Assembly: GCF_946479715.1 (NCBI RefSeq)
Contig: NZ_CAMLHF010000025.1
Coordinates: forward strand, 1-38,268
Source: an uncultured Pedobacter sp.
GTDB taxonomy: Bacteria > Bacteroidota > Bacteroidia > Sphingobacteriales > Sphingobacteriaceae
DNA length: 38,268 nt
Direction: 5' to 3'
Part shown: piece after piece, positions 1 through 8,755 of the stretch
Numbering within the stretch: the stretch's first letter is position 1
Layout of the letters: each line of letters begins with the position of its first letter
Program-made: the position numbers and the translations under genes
The notes under the pieces: model-generated
Told to the model about the DNA's origin: nothing
The model's database searches: none
What the model saw: the letters and a program-made list of their open reading frames with translations, nothing else

Positions 1-83
1 TTAATAAATTTTCTGCGATTCATACAATTAGCTAAAGGTTTTATAATTCGGTTTTCACGAATATAAAAATATTCCGGTTTTTT

Positions 84-1115
84 TTAAGGCTTCTTATTGT
101 TTAAAAATCCAATGCTAATCTCTGTTTTTCTTGTAAGGGCACTAATAGTTAAAGTACTTTCATATGGTAAACCATAATAATCCTTGCCATCAATTACGCC
201 ATCATTGTTAAGGTCTACCCATTTAAAATTCCCAGGAGCTGCATTATTCTGTTTTGCTGCAGTATTTACATCAGTATCTGATTGAAAGATTCCCGAAATA
301 GCGTACCCCATATAAAAGCCATTGTTCGGTTCAACCGCATTTCTAAATGTATTCGTTTTGTTACTATAAAAGGCTTCAATATAGTACCTTCCTGGAGCCA
401 GTCTCTTTAAGCTTGCTTTGCCCGTAGCATTTGTTTTTTCACTATAAGCTACCTTCCCATTGGCATAATCCCTTTGCGAAGCATAAAGATTCACTGTTGC
501 TCCAGAAATTACCTCTCCTTTAGGTTTCGTAACACTCCATTTAGAACCATCCCATACAGTAACTTCAATGGTTGTTGTATGCAGTTCATCAGTTGTGGTT
601 GTAGGACTCAGCGATGATTTTATTGCATGCACTGCATCATTATCGTTGTATATGATTTGCTTACCACCCACCTGCACTCCATTTACCCATATGGTATCGG
701 CAACACGAGTAATCTTTAATTCCTTTCCACTCAAAGCACTAAAGATTCTTTTGTTGTATAATTCATAATGGTTCAACGACCCTTTTATAATATGATCTCT
801 AACGATAGTTGGAGTAACCGGTAATTCATCATTTAAAAATGCGAACACGGTAATTCCATCTGATACCTCCTCTTTAATAAGTGAAAGTTTTTTAAGCGCA
901 TTGATGAAATTACTTATGCTATCAGCATCAGCGAGTTCAGAGGTAATATTTTTAATTAACTGTTGGGGTTCAAGCGAACTATCGTCCGCAGATACAGGTT
1001 TTTCTTTTTTACATGAGAAAATAAAAGCAAATAACAAAAGAGCACCCAACGGCTTACAGATTCCTTTTTTGATTGAACAAAGATGTCCTTTAAAGGAAAA
1101 TAAATGATTAAACAT
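84..1115 (-). CDS. FAS1 (fasciclin) domain lipoprotein with C-terminal carrier-like domain
   Basis: 343 aa. The N-terminus has a basic stretch, a hydrophobic segment and the lipobox FIFSC (Cys35), so it is probably lipid-anchored on the cell envelope. Residues about 50-170 resemble a FAS1 domain: the conserved pattern of 'ITVFAFLND', a 'VRDHIIKG' helix, 'KELKI' and a terminal 'NDAVHAI' block are all visible. Residues about 180-260 look like a carboxypeptidase-regulatory or CNA-B type beta-sandwich (GATVNLY, then GKASLKRLAPGRYYIEA). Near residue 300 the loop DLNNDGVIDGKD fits a dockerin/EF-hand Ca-binding loop. FAS1 domains usually mediate adhesion; the ligand here is unknown. It lies 71 bp downstream of the DUF6263-like gene on the same strand. 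The domain calls come from pattern recognition and the function is inference. Confidence 0.72.
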   Translation of the reverse strand: MFNHLFSFKGHLCSIKKGICKPLGALLLFAFIFSCKKEKPVSADDSSLEPQQLIKNITSELADADSISNFINALKKLSLIKEEVSDGITVFAFLNDELPVTPTIVRDHIIKGSLNHYELYNKRIFSALSGKELKITRVADTIWVNGVQVGGKQIIYNDNDAVHAIKSSLSPTTTTDELHTTTIEVTVWDGSKWSVTKPKGEVISGATVNLYASQRDYANGKVAYSEKTNATGKASLKRLAPGRYYIEAFYSNKTNTFRNAVEPNNGFYMGYAISGIFQSDTDVNTAAKQNNAAPGNFKWVDLNNDGVIDGKDYYGLPYESTLTISALTRKTEISIGFLNNKKP

Positions 1116-1186
1116 AAACGAGAGAATTAAAAGTGTTAATTTATAAGTTGAATAAAGGTAGGTTCTTACAAGAATAAATCAAACAA

Positions 1187-2107
1187 CTACTTATCTGTAA
1201 ACACCATATCACTGGTCATTTCCATAGGAATCGTCACACCTTCAGGCATCTTATCATTTGCTTTAATCTCCATACTTCCTTTAATATCCTGATTAATCTT
1301 TCCTTCAATTATCCAACCTGTATTCTTATCAATCTTAATAACTGAATTCATAGTGCCAGCAAGATTATACTTTATTGGCATTCCATTAATTTCCGTATAA
1401 ACATCCTTATTTTTTGTGGTAAACATGGAAGCGCCACTAACAACAAATTCTGTTGCAGTAATTTCATCAAGCTTATAAACACCATCTAACGTTGCAGACA
1501 TGCCTGCTTCCAATTCTGTTTTCACATTCCATGTATCGCCTTTTGCTACTGCGCGGTCGGGGAACACCGCAGACAGCATTTCCAGATTACCTTTAAAAGC
1601 TTTATCACCATACGACTGCATAATCTTACTCCGCATTTGCTCTTTCTGTTCAGCAGTGAGCTGAGGGAACTTTTCAAATACTCCCGCATATAGTGCCTCT
1701 ACATTCTTTACTTCCGTTATTTTACCCGCCTTGGTCATTTTAATTTGGAAAGATTTATTTTTCATCATACCAAAAACCGAAGACAAAACATCTTTTTCAT
1801 CGTTCTTTTCAGAATCAAAGGTAGACTCGCCACCCGGATGAATTATTTTCATTGACAAGTTTACATAGCTTACGTCCATGCTATATATCCCTGCTGTATT
1901 ATCTGTAACAACATACTTCATTTGACCGGTTATGGTCATATTAATATTTATAGCCTGACCATTCATTGTTTGCTTTACAATGGTATTGGCTACAGTTTTC
2001 TGAGTATAAGTTTGTCCTTTAGTTAGCTTTAACTCAATCTTTTGAGTTTGAGACATGCATGAAAAACATACAAAAACAGAAAGAAAGAAACTGAAAATAA
2101 TTTTCAT
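1187..2107 (-). CDS. DUF6263-like exported protein
   Basis: 306 aa with a clear N-terminal signal sequence (hydrophobic residues 3-16, then a Cys-Met-Ser-Gln region). Cleavage by signal peptidase I is likely; a lipobox reading at Cys17 is possible but weak. The mature part starts with the 'ELKLTKGQTYTQKT' type opening that I associate with DUF6263 proteins of Bacteroidota, and continues as a beta-rich protein with 'KGDTWNVKTEL' and a terminal repeat of methionine-rich strands. No catalytic motif is visible. It is probably periplasmic. Its start is 156 bp from the divergent tetR gene, so the two promoters share that gap. Function unknown; the family name is from memory. Confidence 0.7.
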   Translation of the reverse strand: MKIIFSFFLSVFVCFSCMSQTQKIELKLTKGQTYTQKTVANTIVKQTMNGQAININMTITGQMKYVVTDNTAGIYSMDVSYVNLSMKIIHPGGESTFDSEKNDEKDVLSSVFGMMKNKSFQIKMTKAGKITEVKNVEALYAGVFEKFPQLTAEQKEQMRSKIMQSYGDKAFKGNLEMLSAVFPDRAVAKGDTWNVKTELEAGMSATLDGVYKLDEITATEFVVSGASMFTTKNKDVYTEINGMPIKYNLAGTMNSVIKIDKNTGWIIEGKINQDIKGSMEIKANDKMPEGVTIPMEMTSDMVFTDK

Positions 2108-2263
2108 AAGGCGTTAGTTTGATTTAAAGAATTAGTTACAATAACTAAAGTAAAATTACAGGAAAATGCGACATTTCTCTAATATCACCAATAAATCATT
2201 TATATGTAACATTCTGTTTATATCACTATATATCTACTAAAGATTTCTCTTCTTTGCGACCGA

Positions 2264-2848
2264 ATGAACGTTCAATTAAACAATTTCAACAGCAAGCGCG
2301 AGGCTATTTTAAATAGCACATTAGTACTCGTTAAGGAGTACGGATTTCATGGCGCTCCTATGAGCCAGATTGCCAAACATGCCAATGTGGCCGCAGGAAC
2401 CATCTATCATTATTTTGATTCGAAAGAAACACTAATTGTTGAGCTTTATATAAGAACTAAAGATCAATTGGCAGAAGCCATACTTGAAGGCTATGATGAA
2501 TCAAAATCCTATAAGGATCGTTTCTTTAAATTCATGATCAATCAATACAATTTTTATATACAAAATGAACCTGCAATGGTCTTTCTGGAGCAGTATATAA
2601 ACTCCCCTTTTGCAAAGAATTTCCCCGAAAAAGACAGTATTTTGTTTAAAGAAAAAGTAATTGGATTTTTTCAAGCCGGAATAGATGGAGATTATTTTAA
2701 AAAAATAGACCCCAGATTGCTCGGACCAACAATAAGAGGCACGTTAGTTGCGGCTGCAAACTTCAGATTATCAGAGCATATGATATACTCTGAAGAGGAC
2801 ATTGCGGAGGTGGTGCAGATTGTTTGGGACGGAATTAAAAGACAATAA
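2264..2848 (+). CDS. TetR/AcrR family transcriptional regulator of the RND operon
   Basis: 194 aa, usual TetR length. The N-terminal helix-turn-helix runs from about residue 12 to 58: 'REAILNSTLVLVKEYGF', then 'MSQIAKHANVAAGTIYHYF' with the typical GTIYHYF recognition helix, then 'SKETLI'. The C-terminal ligand domain is divergent, so the inducer cannot be read. No earlier in-frame ATG fits, and the HTH begins the normal distance from this start. It is the first gene of a run with tolC-like, adaptor and pump genes (gaps 42, 21 and 20 bp), so it very likely represses this efflux operon and itself. The palindrome TGAACGTTCA begins on the T of its own ATG, supporting autorepression. Confidence 0.9.
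   Translation: MNVQLNNFNSKREAILNSTLVLVKEYGFHGAPMSQIAKHANVAAGTIYHYFDSKETLIVELYIRTKDQLAEAILEGYDESKSYKDRFFKFMINQYNFYIQNEPAMVFLEQYINSPFAKNFPEKDSILFKEKVIGFFQAGIDGDYFKKIDPRLLGPTIRGTLVAAANFRLSEHMIYSEEDIAEVVQIVWDGIKRQ
2265..2274. promoter_or_regulatory. Candidate TetR operator over the tetR start codon
   Basis: TGAACGTTCA is a perfect 10-bp palindrome within GAATGAACGTTCAATT. From memory it closely resembles the core of known TetR-family operators (BM3R1 type, GAATGAACGTTCATTC). It overlaps codons 1-4 of the regulator gene, a position where bound protein would block transcription or early elongation. Not seen elsewhere in the window by eye. Confidence 0.55.
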
Positions 2849-2890
2849 TATATATAATGGCTTTAACTATACTCAATTCCCCTTTTAAAT

Positions 2891-4237
2891 ATGAAAATTC
2901 ATAAATTACTCGTAATGCTTCTTATAGGTTTACCCGCATTGCTACCCGAAAAATTGGTAGCACAAACGGCAAACAATGATAAACAGCTCAGCAATGCTAC
3001 ACTTCAGGAAGTGATAGATTATGCACTAAATAACAGACCGGGGGTGAAGCAATCTCAGATCGATGAAGAGATTGGCGAGCGCGATATCAAATCAGCGCTG
3101 TCCGGCTGGTTCCCTCAAATTAGTGGTAATGCAAATTATAACAACAACCTAAAGCAACAGGTAAATGCGCTTACTACTAATGGCGAAACCAACTACATAA
3201 CCTTTGGCACCAAACATACTTCTGCGGTTACTTTACAGGCCGATCAGCAATTTCTAAATGCTGGTCTTATTCAGGCTTCAAAAGCATCGAAATATTACAG
3301 ACAACAGTACAAGCAAAGTACAGAAAACACTAAAATAAATACTGTTGTAGATGTGAGCAAAGCATATTTTGATATCCTTACCAGTGGCGAGCAGTTAAAC
3401 ATTATCAATGAAAACATAGCCCGTTTAGAAAAACAACTGAAAGATGCATCTGCTCAGTATGAGCAAGGCTTGGTAGACAAAACAGATTTTCAACGTGCCC
3501 AAATTAGCTTAAGCAACTCCAAAGCCGATAAAAAGAGAACTGAGGAATTGCTAAAATATAAATACGCTTATCTTAAAGAGATCATCGGATATGGTACTGA
3601 TAAAGACTTTAGTTTAAACTTAAAGTCCGACAGTATGGAACAAGGTATTCTTTTAGACACCAATGCACAACAGGCTTATCAGAACAGAGTTGAATATCGG
3701 TTGCTGCAAACGCAAAAGCAATTACAGCATTTAAATACCAGCTATAATAAATGGAGCTACCTGCCCTCTATTTCTGGTTTTGTAAACTATAGCTATAATT
3801 ATTTAAACAACAACTTTAGCAATCTGTACGATAAATCTTTCCCGAGTTCGGTACTTGGGTTAAAACTAAGTGTCCCAATTTTTCAGGGAACCAAAAGAAT
3901 TCAGGAAATCAGAAAATCTGAATTACAGGAAAAAAGAATTGACCTTGATTTGTTGAATACTAAAAATCAAATCAATACGCAATATGAGCAAGCAATGGCT
4001 ACTTACAAAGCAAATCTGAACGATTGGAAAACAGCAAGATCAAACGTTGATATTTCCAGACAAGTATACAATACGATTAAACTTCAATACGATGAGGGGA
4101 TTAAAACTTATCTGGACCTGATGACATCAGAAACAGATCTGCGTACTGCCCAACTCAATTACTTAAACTCATTATACAGTCTGCTTTCTTCGAAACTTGA
4201 CGTACAACAAGCACTAGGAACTATCATCGTAAATTAA
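2891..4237 (+). CDS. TolC-family outer membrane efflux protein
   Basis: 448 aa with an N-terminal signal peptide ending near 'LVAQTA'. It has the two-fold repeated coiled-coil organisation of outer membrane factors: 'LQEVIDYALNNRPGVKQSQID' near residue 40, the periplasmic helix 'LEKQLKDASAQYEQGLVDKTDFQRAQISLSN' split by a beta segment, and a second copy ending 'QVYNTIKLQYDEGIKTYLDLMTSETDLRTAQLNYLNSLYSLLSSKLDVQQALG', each excerpted only roughly here. It should form the trimeric outer membrane channel for the adaptor and pump that follow 21 bp downstream. Length is normal for the family. Confidence 0.93.
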   Translation: MKIHKLLVMLLIGLPALLPEKLVAQTANNDKQLSNATLQEVIDYALNNRPGVKQSQIDEEIGERDIKSALSGWFPQISGNANYNNNLKQQVNALTTNGETNYITFGTKHTSAVTLQADQQFLNAGLIQASKASKYYRQQYKQSTENTKINTVVDVSKAYFDILTSGEQLNIINENIARLEKQLKDASAQYEQGLVDKTDFQRAQISLSNSKADKKRTEELLKYKYAYLKEIIGYGTDKDFSLNLKSDSMEQGILLDTNAQQAYQNRVEYRLLQTQKQLQHLNTSYNKWSYLPSISGFVNYSYNYLNNNFSNLYDKSFPSSVLGLKLSVPIFQGTKRIQEIRKSELQEKRIDLDLLNTKNQINTQYEQAMATYKANLNDWKTARSNVDISRQVYNTIKLQYDEGIKTYLDLMTSETDLRTAQLNYLNSLYSLLSSKLDVQQALGTIIVN

Positions 4238-4258
4238 CGTAATTTAATAAGAACTCAA

Positions 4259-5425
4259 ATGAATACTACTAACTACATAAAACTAGGCATCGTAATACTA
4301 GGAACAGTTACATTAGCCTCTTGCGGTGGCGATAAAAACGCCGGACAACAGCAAGGTCCCCCTCCCGCTACACCCGTAACCACTTACACTGTATCAGATC
4401 AGGAAGTAATCACTACAGATTCTTATCCTGGGGTAGTGGTTGCTTTAAACGAAGTTGAACTACGCCCGCAGGTTGGTGGTTACATCACGGCTATCTACGT
4501 AAAGGATGGTCAAAAAGTATCAAAAGGTCAGAAGCTTTATGAAATTGACCGCACAAAATATATTGCGGCAAACAACACGGCTAAAGCAAATCTTGCGGTT
4601 GCCAAAGCTAATCGCGATAAAGCAAAAAAAGATGCTGATCGCTATACCAGACTTGCAGAGCAAGATGCAGTGGCAAAACAACGTGTTGATTACGCGTTAA
4701 CAGATTTGGCAAATGCAGAATCGCAGGTAGCCGCAGCACAGGCTCAGTTATCATCTGCTGCAAATGACCTACAGCGTTCAATCATCGTATCGCCGTTAAA
4801 CGGAACAATAGGAATATCTCAGGTTAAACTGGGCGCTTTAGCAACTCCTGGTACAACTTTATTAAATACGGTTTCGAGCAATAATCCTATAGCAGTAGAC
4901 ATTGCTGTTAACCAGGCAGAAATTCCTCGTTTTGTACGTTTACAAAAGAATACTACAGCAGTAAAAGATTCACTTTTCAATATTCAATTACAGGATGGCA
5001 GCATTTATACCGGGCAAGGTCATATTACCGCTATCGATCGCGCTGTGGACCCCCAAACAGGAACCATCAAAGTAAGGATCAGTTATCCAAACGCTGAAGG
5101 GAAACTTTTTGCAGGTATGACTGTAAATCTAAAAGCTTTAAATAAAGCGTCAGAACATCAACTGGTAATTCCATACAAATCTGTTATAGAGCAGCTGGGC
5201 GAATTTAATGTTTTTGTTGTAGGTGATAGCAGCAAAGCCGAAGCCCGCATCGTTCAACTGGGTAAACAGTTTGACAAAAGTGTAGTGGTAAAAAGCGGAC
5301 TAAAACAAGGGGAAGTAGTTGTGGTAGATGGTGTACAAAATGTACGTCCAGGTGCTGTAGTTACGACCGCTCCGGCTGATGCAGCCCCGGGAGCACAACC
5401 AGCAGCAGGCGCAGTTAAAAAATAG
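4259..5425 (+). CDS. RND efflux periplasmic adaptor (membrane fusion lipoprotein)
   Basis: 388 aa. Lipobox LASC with Cys22 followed by a Gly/Gln/Pro-rich linker indicates an inner-membrane lipoprotein. Order of domains: half biotinyl-lipoyl motif (VGGYITAIYVKDGQKVSKGQ, about residues 72-91), alpha-helical hairpin (about 100-170, Ala/Lys/Gln rich), second half-lipoyl motif (SPLNGTIG), beta-barrel ('VDPQTGTIKVRISYPN') and membrane-proximal domain with 'LKQGEVVVVDGVQNVRPGA'. This is the AcrA/MexA arrangement. It bridges the TolC-like channel and the pump, whose start is 20 bp after its stop. The C-terminus is an Ala/Pro-rich tail. Confidence 0.94.
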   Translation: MNTTNYIKLGIVILGTVTLASCGGDKNAGQQQGPPPATPVTTYTVSDQEVITTDSYPGVVVALNEVELRPQVGGYITAIYVKDGQKVSKGQKLYEIDRTKYIAANNTAKANLAVAKANRDKAKKDADRYTRLAEQDAVAKQRVDYALTDLANAESQVAAAQAQLSSAANDLQRSIIVSPLNGTIGISQVKLGALATPGTTLLNTVSSNNPIAVDIAVNQAEIPRFVRLQKNTTAVKDSLFNIQLQDGSIYTGQGHITAIDRAVDPQTGTIKVRISYPNAEGKLFAGMTVNLKALNKASEHQLVIPYKSVIEQLGEFNVFVVGDSSKAEARIVQLGKQFDKSVVVKSGLKQGEVVVVDGVQNVRPGAVVTTAPADAAPGAQPAAGAVKK

Positions 5426-5445
5426 ATTTAAAGAAATTCAGAGAT

Positions 5446-8400
5446 ATGATATCAGAAGTATTTATAAAGCGACCCATCACAGCTATTGTGATTTCCCTTT
5501 TGATTGTTCTGGTTGGTACCATCGTGATTACCACATTGCCGATCAGTCAATACCCAAATATAGCACCTCCAACGGTTACAGTGAGCGGCACCTATACCGG
5601 TGCGGATGCGCAAACTGTAGAGCAAACTGTAACTACACCTATAGAAAGCCAGATCAATGGTACTCCGGGCATGAAATACATGTCATCGAACAGTACATCT
5701 GATGGCCGCTCGGCAATAACCGTTACTTTTGATGTGGGTACAAACATAGATGTTGCCGCCCTCGATGTTCAAAACAGGGTGGGTATTGCAGAACCTGCCT
5801 TACCCGAAGCGGTAAGACGTTTAGGAGTAACCACTAAAAAAGCAAACAACGATATTTTGATGGTGCTTGGACTTTACTCTCCTAATGGCACTTATGATCA
5901 GAAATTCATTTCGAACTACGTAAACTTATACGTAAAAGACGCTCTATTAAGGATTAAAGGTGTTGGAGATGTTCAGGCATTCGGTCAGCCTTTTAGTATG
6001 AGGATCTGGCTTGATGCCAACAAACTTGCCAGACTGAACTTAACCCCAGCAGATGTTTCGGCTGCAATTGCAGAACAAAACTCTAGAATCCCGGGTGGTA
6101 CAGTAGGTGGCCCTCCTCAAAACAGCAATCAAACTTTCGAATTCTCAGTAATCCTTGATGGTGACCTGAGTACGGAAGAGCAGTTTAGAGACATTGTAGT
6201 AAAAACAGGAGCCGATGGTTCTGCAGTTTACTTAAGAGATGTAGCCAGAGTAGAGCTTGGTGAGTTTGCTTATTCAACCAATTCAAAGATAAACGGCAAG
6301 GTGTCCTCTATGATGGCCATCAATCAAACTCCAGGTGGTAATGCTGTGCAAACAGCCGATGGAATAGATAAAGCCATGCTTGAGCTAAAAAAATCTTTCC
6401 CTAAGGATTTGGATTATGTAGTGGCTTATGAAACAGTATCTATTGTAAAGGTTTCCATCAATGAGGTAGTTCACACCCTTGTAGAAGCATTAATACTGGT
6501 AACGCTGGTTGTATTTTTCTTCCTTCAAAGCTGGAGAGCAACATTGATCCCAATTCTGGCGATCCCCGTTTCCATAATAGGTACATTTATCTTCTTTACC
6601 CTTTTCGGATTTTCTATTAACGTACTTACCATGTTTGGTTTCGTACTGGCCATCGGTATTGTGGTGGATGATGCCATTGTGGTGGTAGAAGCGGTGCAGC
6701 ATTACATGGATCACGAAGGACTTTCGGCACCTGATGCAACACGCAGGGCGATGAAAGACATTACCGCTCCAGTAATTGCTATAGCATTAATACTTGCAGC
6801 TGTATTTATTCCGGTAGGATTTATACCCGGCATGGTTGGTCAGTTGTATCAGCAATTTGCCATCACCATTGCAGTTTCGGTATTGATCTCGGCATTTATC
6901 GCTTTATCATTAACACCTGCATTATGTTCATTGCTGCTTACACCAATGAACCTGAACAAAGATTCAAGGGGATTAAACAAATTCTTCTTTAAATTTAATA
7001 TATGGTTTGCCAATGTAACCAGCAAATACTCAAACGGTGTAAAATGGGCCTTAAAAAAGGCTCCTTTAATGGTGATTATTCTGATCTGTCTCTATGTTGG
7101 AACCATTGGTCTATTTGCTAAAAAACCATCTGGATTTATTCCTAATGAAGATGCTGGAGTATTTTTAATGGGAGTTACTTTGCCAGAGGGAGCCTCTGCA
7201 GCACGCACGGATGCATTAATCAAAAGAGTTACAGAAACCATACTAAAAAAATACCCGGAGGTAAAAAATGTTACTTCAATTGGTGGTATCAACATCCTTA
7301 ACAGATCATTCAAATCTAATGCTGCCACATTCTTTGTGCAGTTAAAAGATTGGGACGACAGACCAGGGGACGTGGCTACAACTATCGCCAATATTTCTCA
7401 GGACTTTAAGGGTGACAAAGAAGGGAGCGTAATTGTTGTTGCACCGCCTCCCATTCCTGGATTGGGTATTAGTGGTGGTTTCTCTTTGCAGATCCAGGAA
7501 AAACAAACCGGCGACATAAAGCAGTTTGAGGCCAACGTAGGCAAGTTCCTTGCCGCCGCCAATCAGAGACCGGAAATTGCGATGGCCTATACCCTATTTA
7601 ATGCACGAACTCCAAATTACCAGGTCCATGTTGATCGTGACCAGGCTAAAAAGATGGGCGTTTCAATAGGTACAGTTTATAGCACTATTTCCGCTTATCT
7701 GGGTAGTAGCTATGTAAACGACTTTACCAAATACGGAAGAAATTTCCGTGTAGTTACTCAGGCCGACACCAATTTCAGAAAAGGTATTGAGAACCTTAAC
7801 GGTCTGTATGTTAAAAATTCGGCAGGTGCCTCTGTACCATTAAGTTCAATAGTTAGCTATAATATAGTAGAAAAAGCTTCCATTATAAATCACTTTAACC
7901 TGTTCAGGTCTATTGAGGTAACAGGAGCGGCAAAACCAGGCTTTAGTTCTGGTGATGCCCTTACTGCAATGGAAGAAGTGGCAGCACAAACCTTACCGGC
8001 AAATTATTCCTATAATTTCTCCGGTTTGAGTTTAGAGGAAAAAGAAGCAGGTAACAGTACCACATTAATCTTTGCACTTATTATTGTTTTCGTATTCCTG
8101 TTACTCGCTTCTCTATATGAAAGTTGGTCTGTTCCATTCTCTATCCTTTTGGCTGTGCCACTTGGTCTGTTTGGAGCTATTCTGGCACTTACATTTTTGC
8201 CAAAACTCGACAATAATATATACGCACAGGTCGGTTTAATTACACTGATTGGTCTTTCTGCAAAAAATGCAATCCTTATTGTCGAATTTGCGAAAGAACG
8301 TGTGGATTGGGGTATGGAGTTAATTGCAGCTACAATTGAAGCAGTGAAACTTCGTTTACGCCCAATTATCATGACATCTCTGGCCTTTATATTAGGGGTT

Positions 8401-8619
8401 ATTCCATTGATTATTTCTCATGGTGCAGGTGCTGTTTCCAGGATGACAATCGGCTGGACAGTTGCAGCAGGTATGCTTTCGGCAACCATTCTTGCCATAT
8501 TTATTGTACCTGTATTATTTGTGTTAATTACTAAGCTTGCTTATGGTAAAAAGAAACTTGCAGAATTGCACGCTTCTTATAAACCAGAAGAACATAAAGA
8601 TACTTTGCATGCCGATTAG
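5446..8619 (+). CDS. RND multidrug efflux pump, AcrB/HAE1 family
   Basis: 1057 aa, normal for the family. It starts with the usual 'FIKRPITAIVISLLIVLVG' first membrane helix and has the duplicated 6+6 TM layout with two large periplasmic loops. The proton-relay residues sit where expected: Asp408-Asp409 region in 'GIVVDDAIVVVE' of TM4 and Lys940 in 'GLSAKNAILIVEFA' of TM10, matching AcrB numbering closely. It also carries the porter motif 'TNIDVAALDVQNRVG'. It is a proton/drug antiporter of the inner membrane, working with the adaptor and TolC-like genes just upstream. Substrate cannot be read from sequence. The transcript is followed by a hairpin at 8646-8675. Confidence 0.96.
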   Translation: MISEVFIKRPITAIVISLLIVLVGTIVITTLPISQYPNIAPPTVTVSGTYTGADAQTVEQTVTTPIESQINGTPGMKYMSSNSTSDGRSAITVTFDVGTNIDVAALDVQNRVGIAEPALPEAVRRLGVTTKKANNDILMVLGLYSPNGTYDQKFISNYVNLYVKDALLRIKGVGDVQAFGQPFSMRIWLDANKLARLNLTPADVSAAIAEQNSRIPGGTVGGPPQNSNQTFEFSVILDGDLSTEEQFRDIVVKTGADGSAVYLRDVARVELGEFAYSTNSKINGKVSSMMAINQTPGGNAVQTADGIDKAMLELKKSFPKDLDYVVAYETVSIVKVSINEVVHTLVEALILVTLVVFFFLQSWRATLIPILAIPVSIIGTFIFFTLFGFSINVLTMFGFVLAIGIVVDDAIVVVEAVQHYMDHEGLSAPDATRRAMKDITAPVIAIALILAAVFIPVGFIPGMVGQLYQQFAITIAVSVLISAFIALSLTPALCSLLLTPMNLNKDSRGLNKFFFKFNIWFANVTSKYSNGVKWALKKAPLMVIILICLYVGTIGLFAKKPSGFIPNEDAGVFLMGVTLPEGASAARTDALIKRVTETILKKYPEVKNVTSIGGINILNRSFKSNAATFFVQLKDWDDRPGDVATTIANISQDFKGDKEGSVIVVAPPPIPGLGISGGFSLQIQEKQTGDIKQFEANVGKFLAAANQRPEIAMAYTLFNARTPNYQVHVDRDQAKKMGVSIGTVYSTISAYLGSSYVNDFTKYGRNFRVVTQADTNFRKGIENLNGLYVKNSAGASVPLSSIVSYNIVEKASIINHFNLFRSIEVTGAAKPGFSSGDALTAMEEVAAQTLPANYSYNFSGLSLEEKEAGNSTTLIFALIIVFVFLLLASLYESWSVPFSILLAVPLGLFGAILALTFLPKLDNNIYAQVGLITLIGLSAKNAILIVEFAKERVDWGMELIAATIEAVKLRLRPIIMTSLAFILGVIPLIISHGAGAVSRMTIGWTVAAGMLSATILAIFIVPVLFVLITKLAYGKKKLAELHASYKPEEHKDTLHAD

Positions 8620-8645
8620 GCTGTAAAGAGTAAGGTTTAAACACG

Positions 8646-8675
8646 GAAAAAGCTGACCATATGGTTGGCTTTTTC
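8646..8675 (+). terminator. Terminator hairpin of the RND operon
   Basis: GAAAAAGC and GCTTTTTC arms enclose a near-palindrome centred on ACCATATGGT, giving an almost continuous stem 26 bp after the pump stop codon. The run of T in the right arm suits intrinsic termination. Confidence 0.7.
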
Positions 8676-8755
8676 TGTATACAAGTATTTGATAATGGAT
8701 GTATTTTATTACATTACCTACCTGTTTAATCAGCGTCCATATGGTTAGTTTTATT

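Noticed and set aside
1..83. Possible terminator GAATAT-AAAA-ATATTC at 59-74 after the first gene
   Set aside because: Pure AT 6-bp stem without a downstream T run on the minus strand; not convincing.
5379..5702. 107-codon frame spanning the adaptor/pump junction
   Set aside because: Overlaps both real genes in another frame and reads as Cys/His/Tyr-rich noise.
8010..8372. 120-codon minus-strand frame inside the first RND pump
   Set aside because: Antisense shadow of a strongly conserved gene with no domain signal.
8655..8750. Repeated CCATATGGTT after the RND operon and before the sulfatase
   Set aside because: The first copy is explained by the terminator palindrome; a second 10-bp copy alone is not significant.
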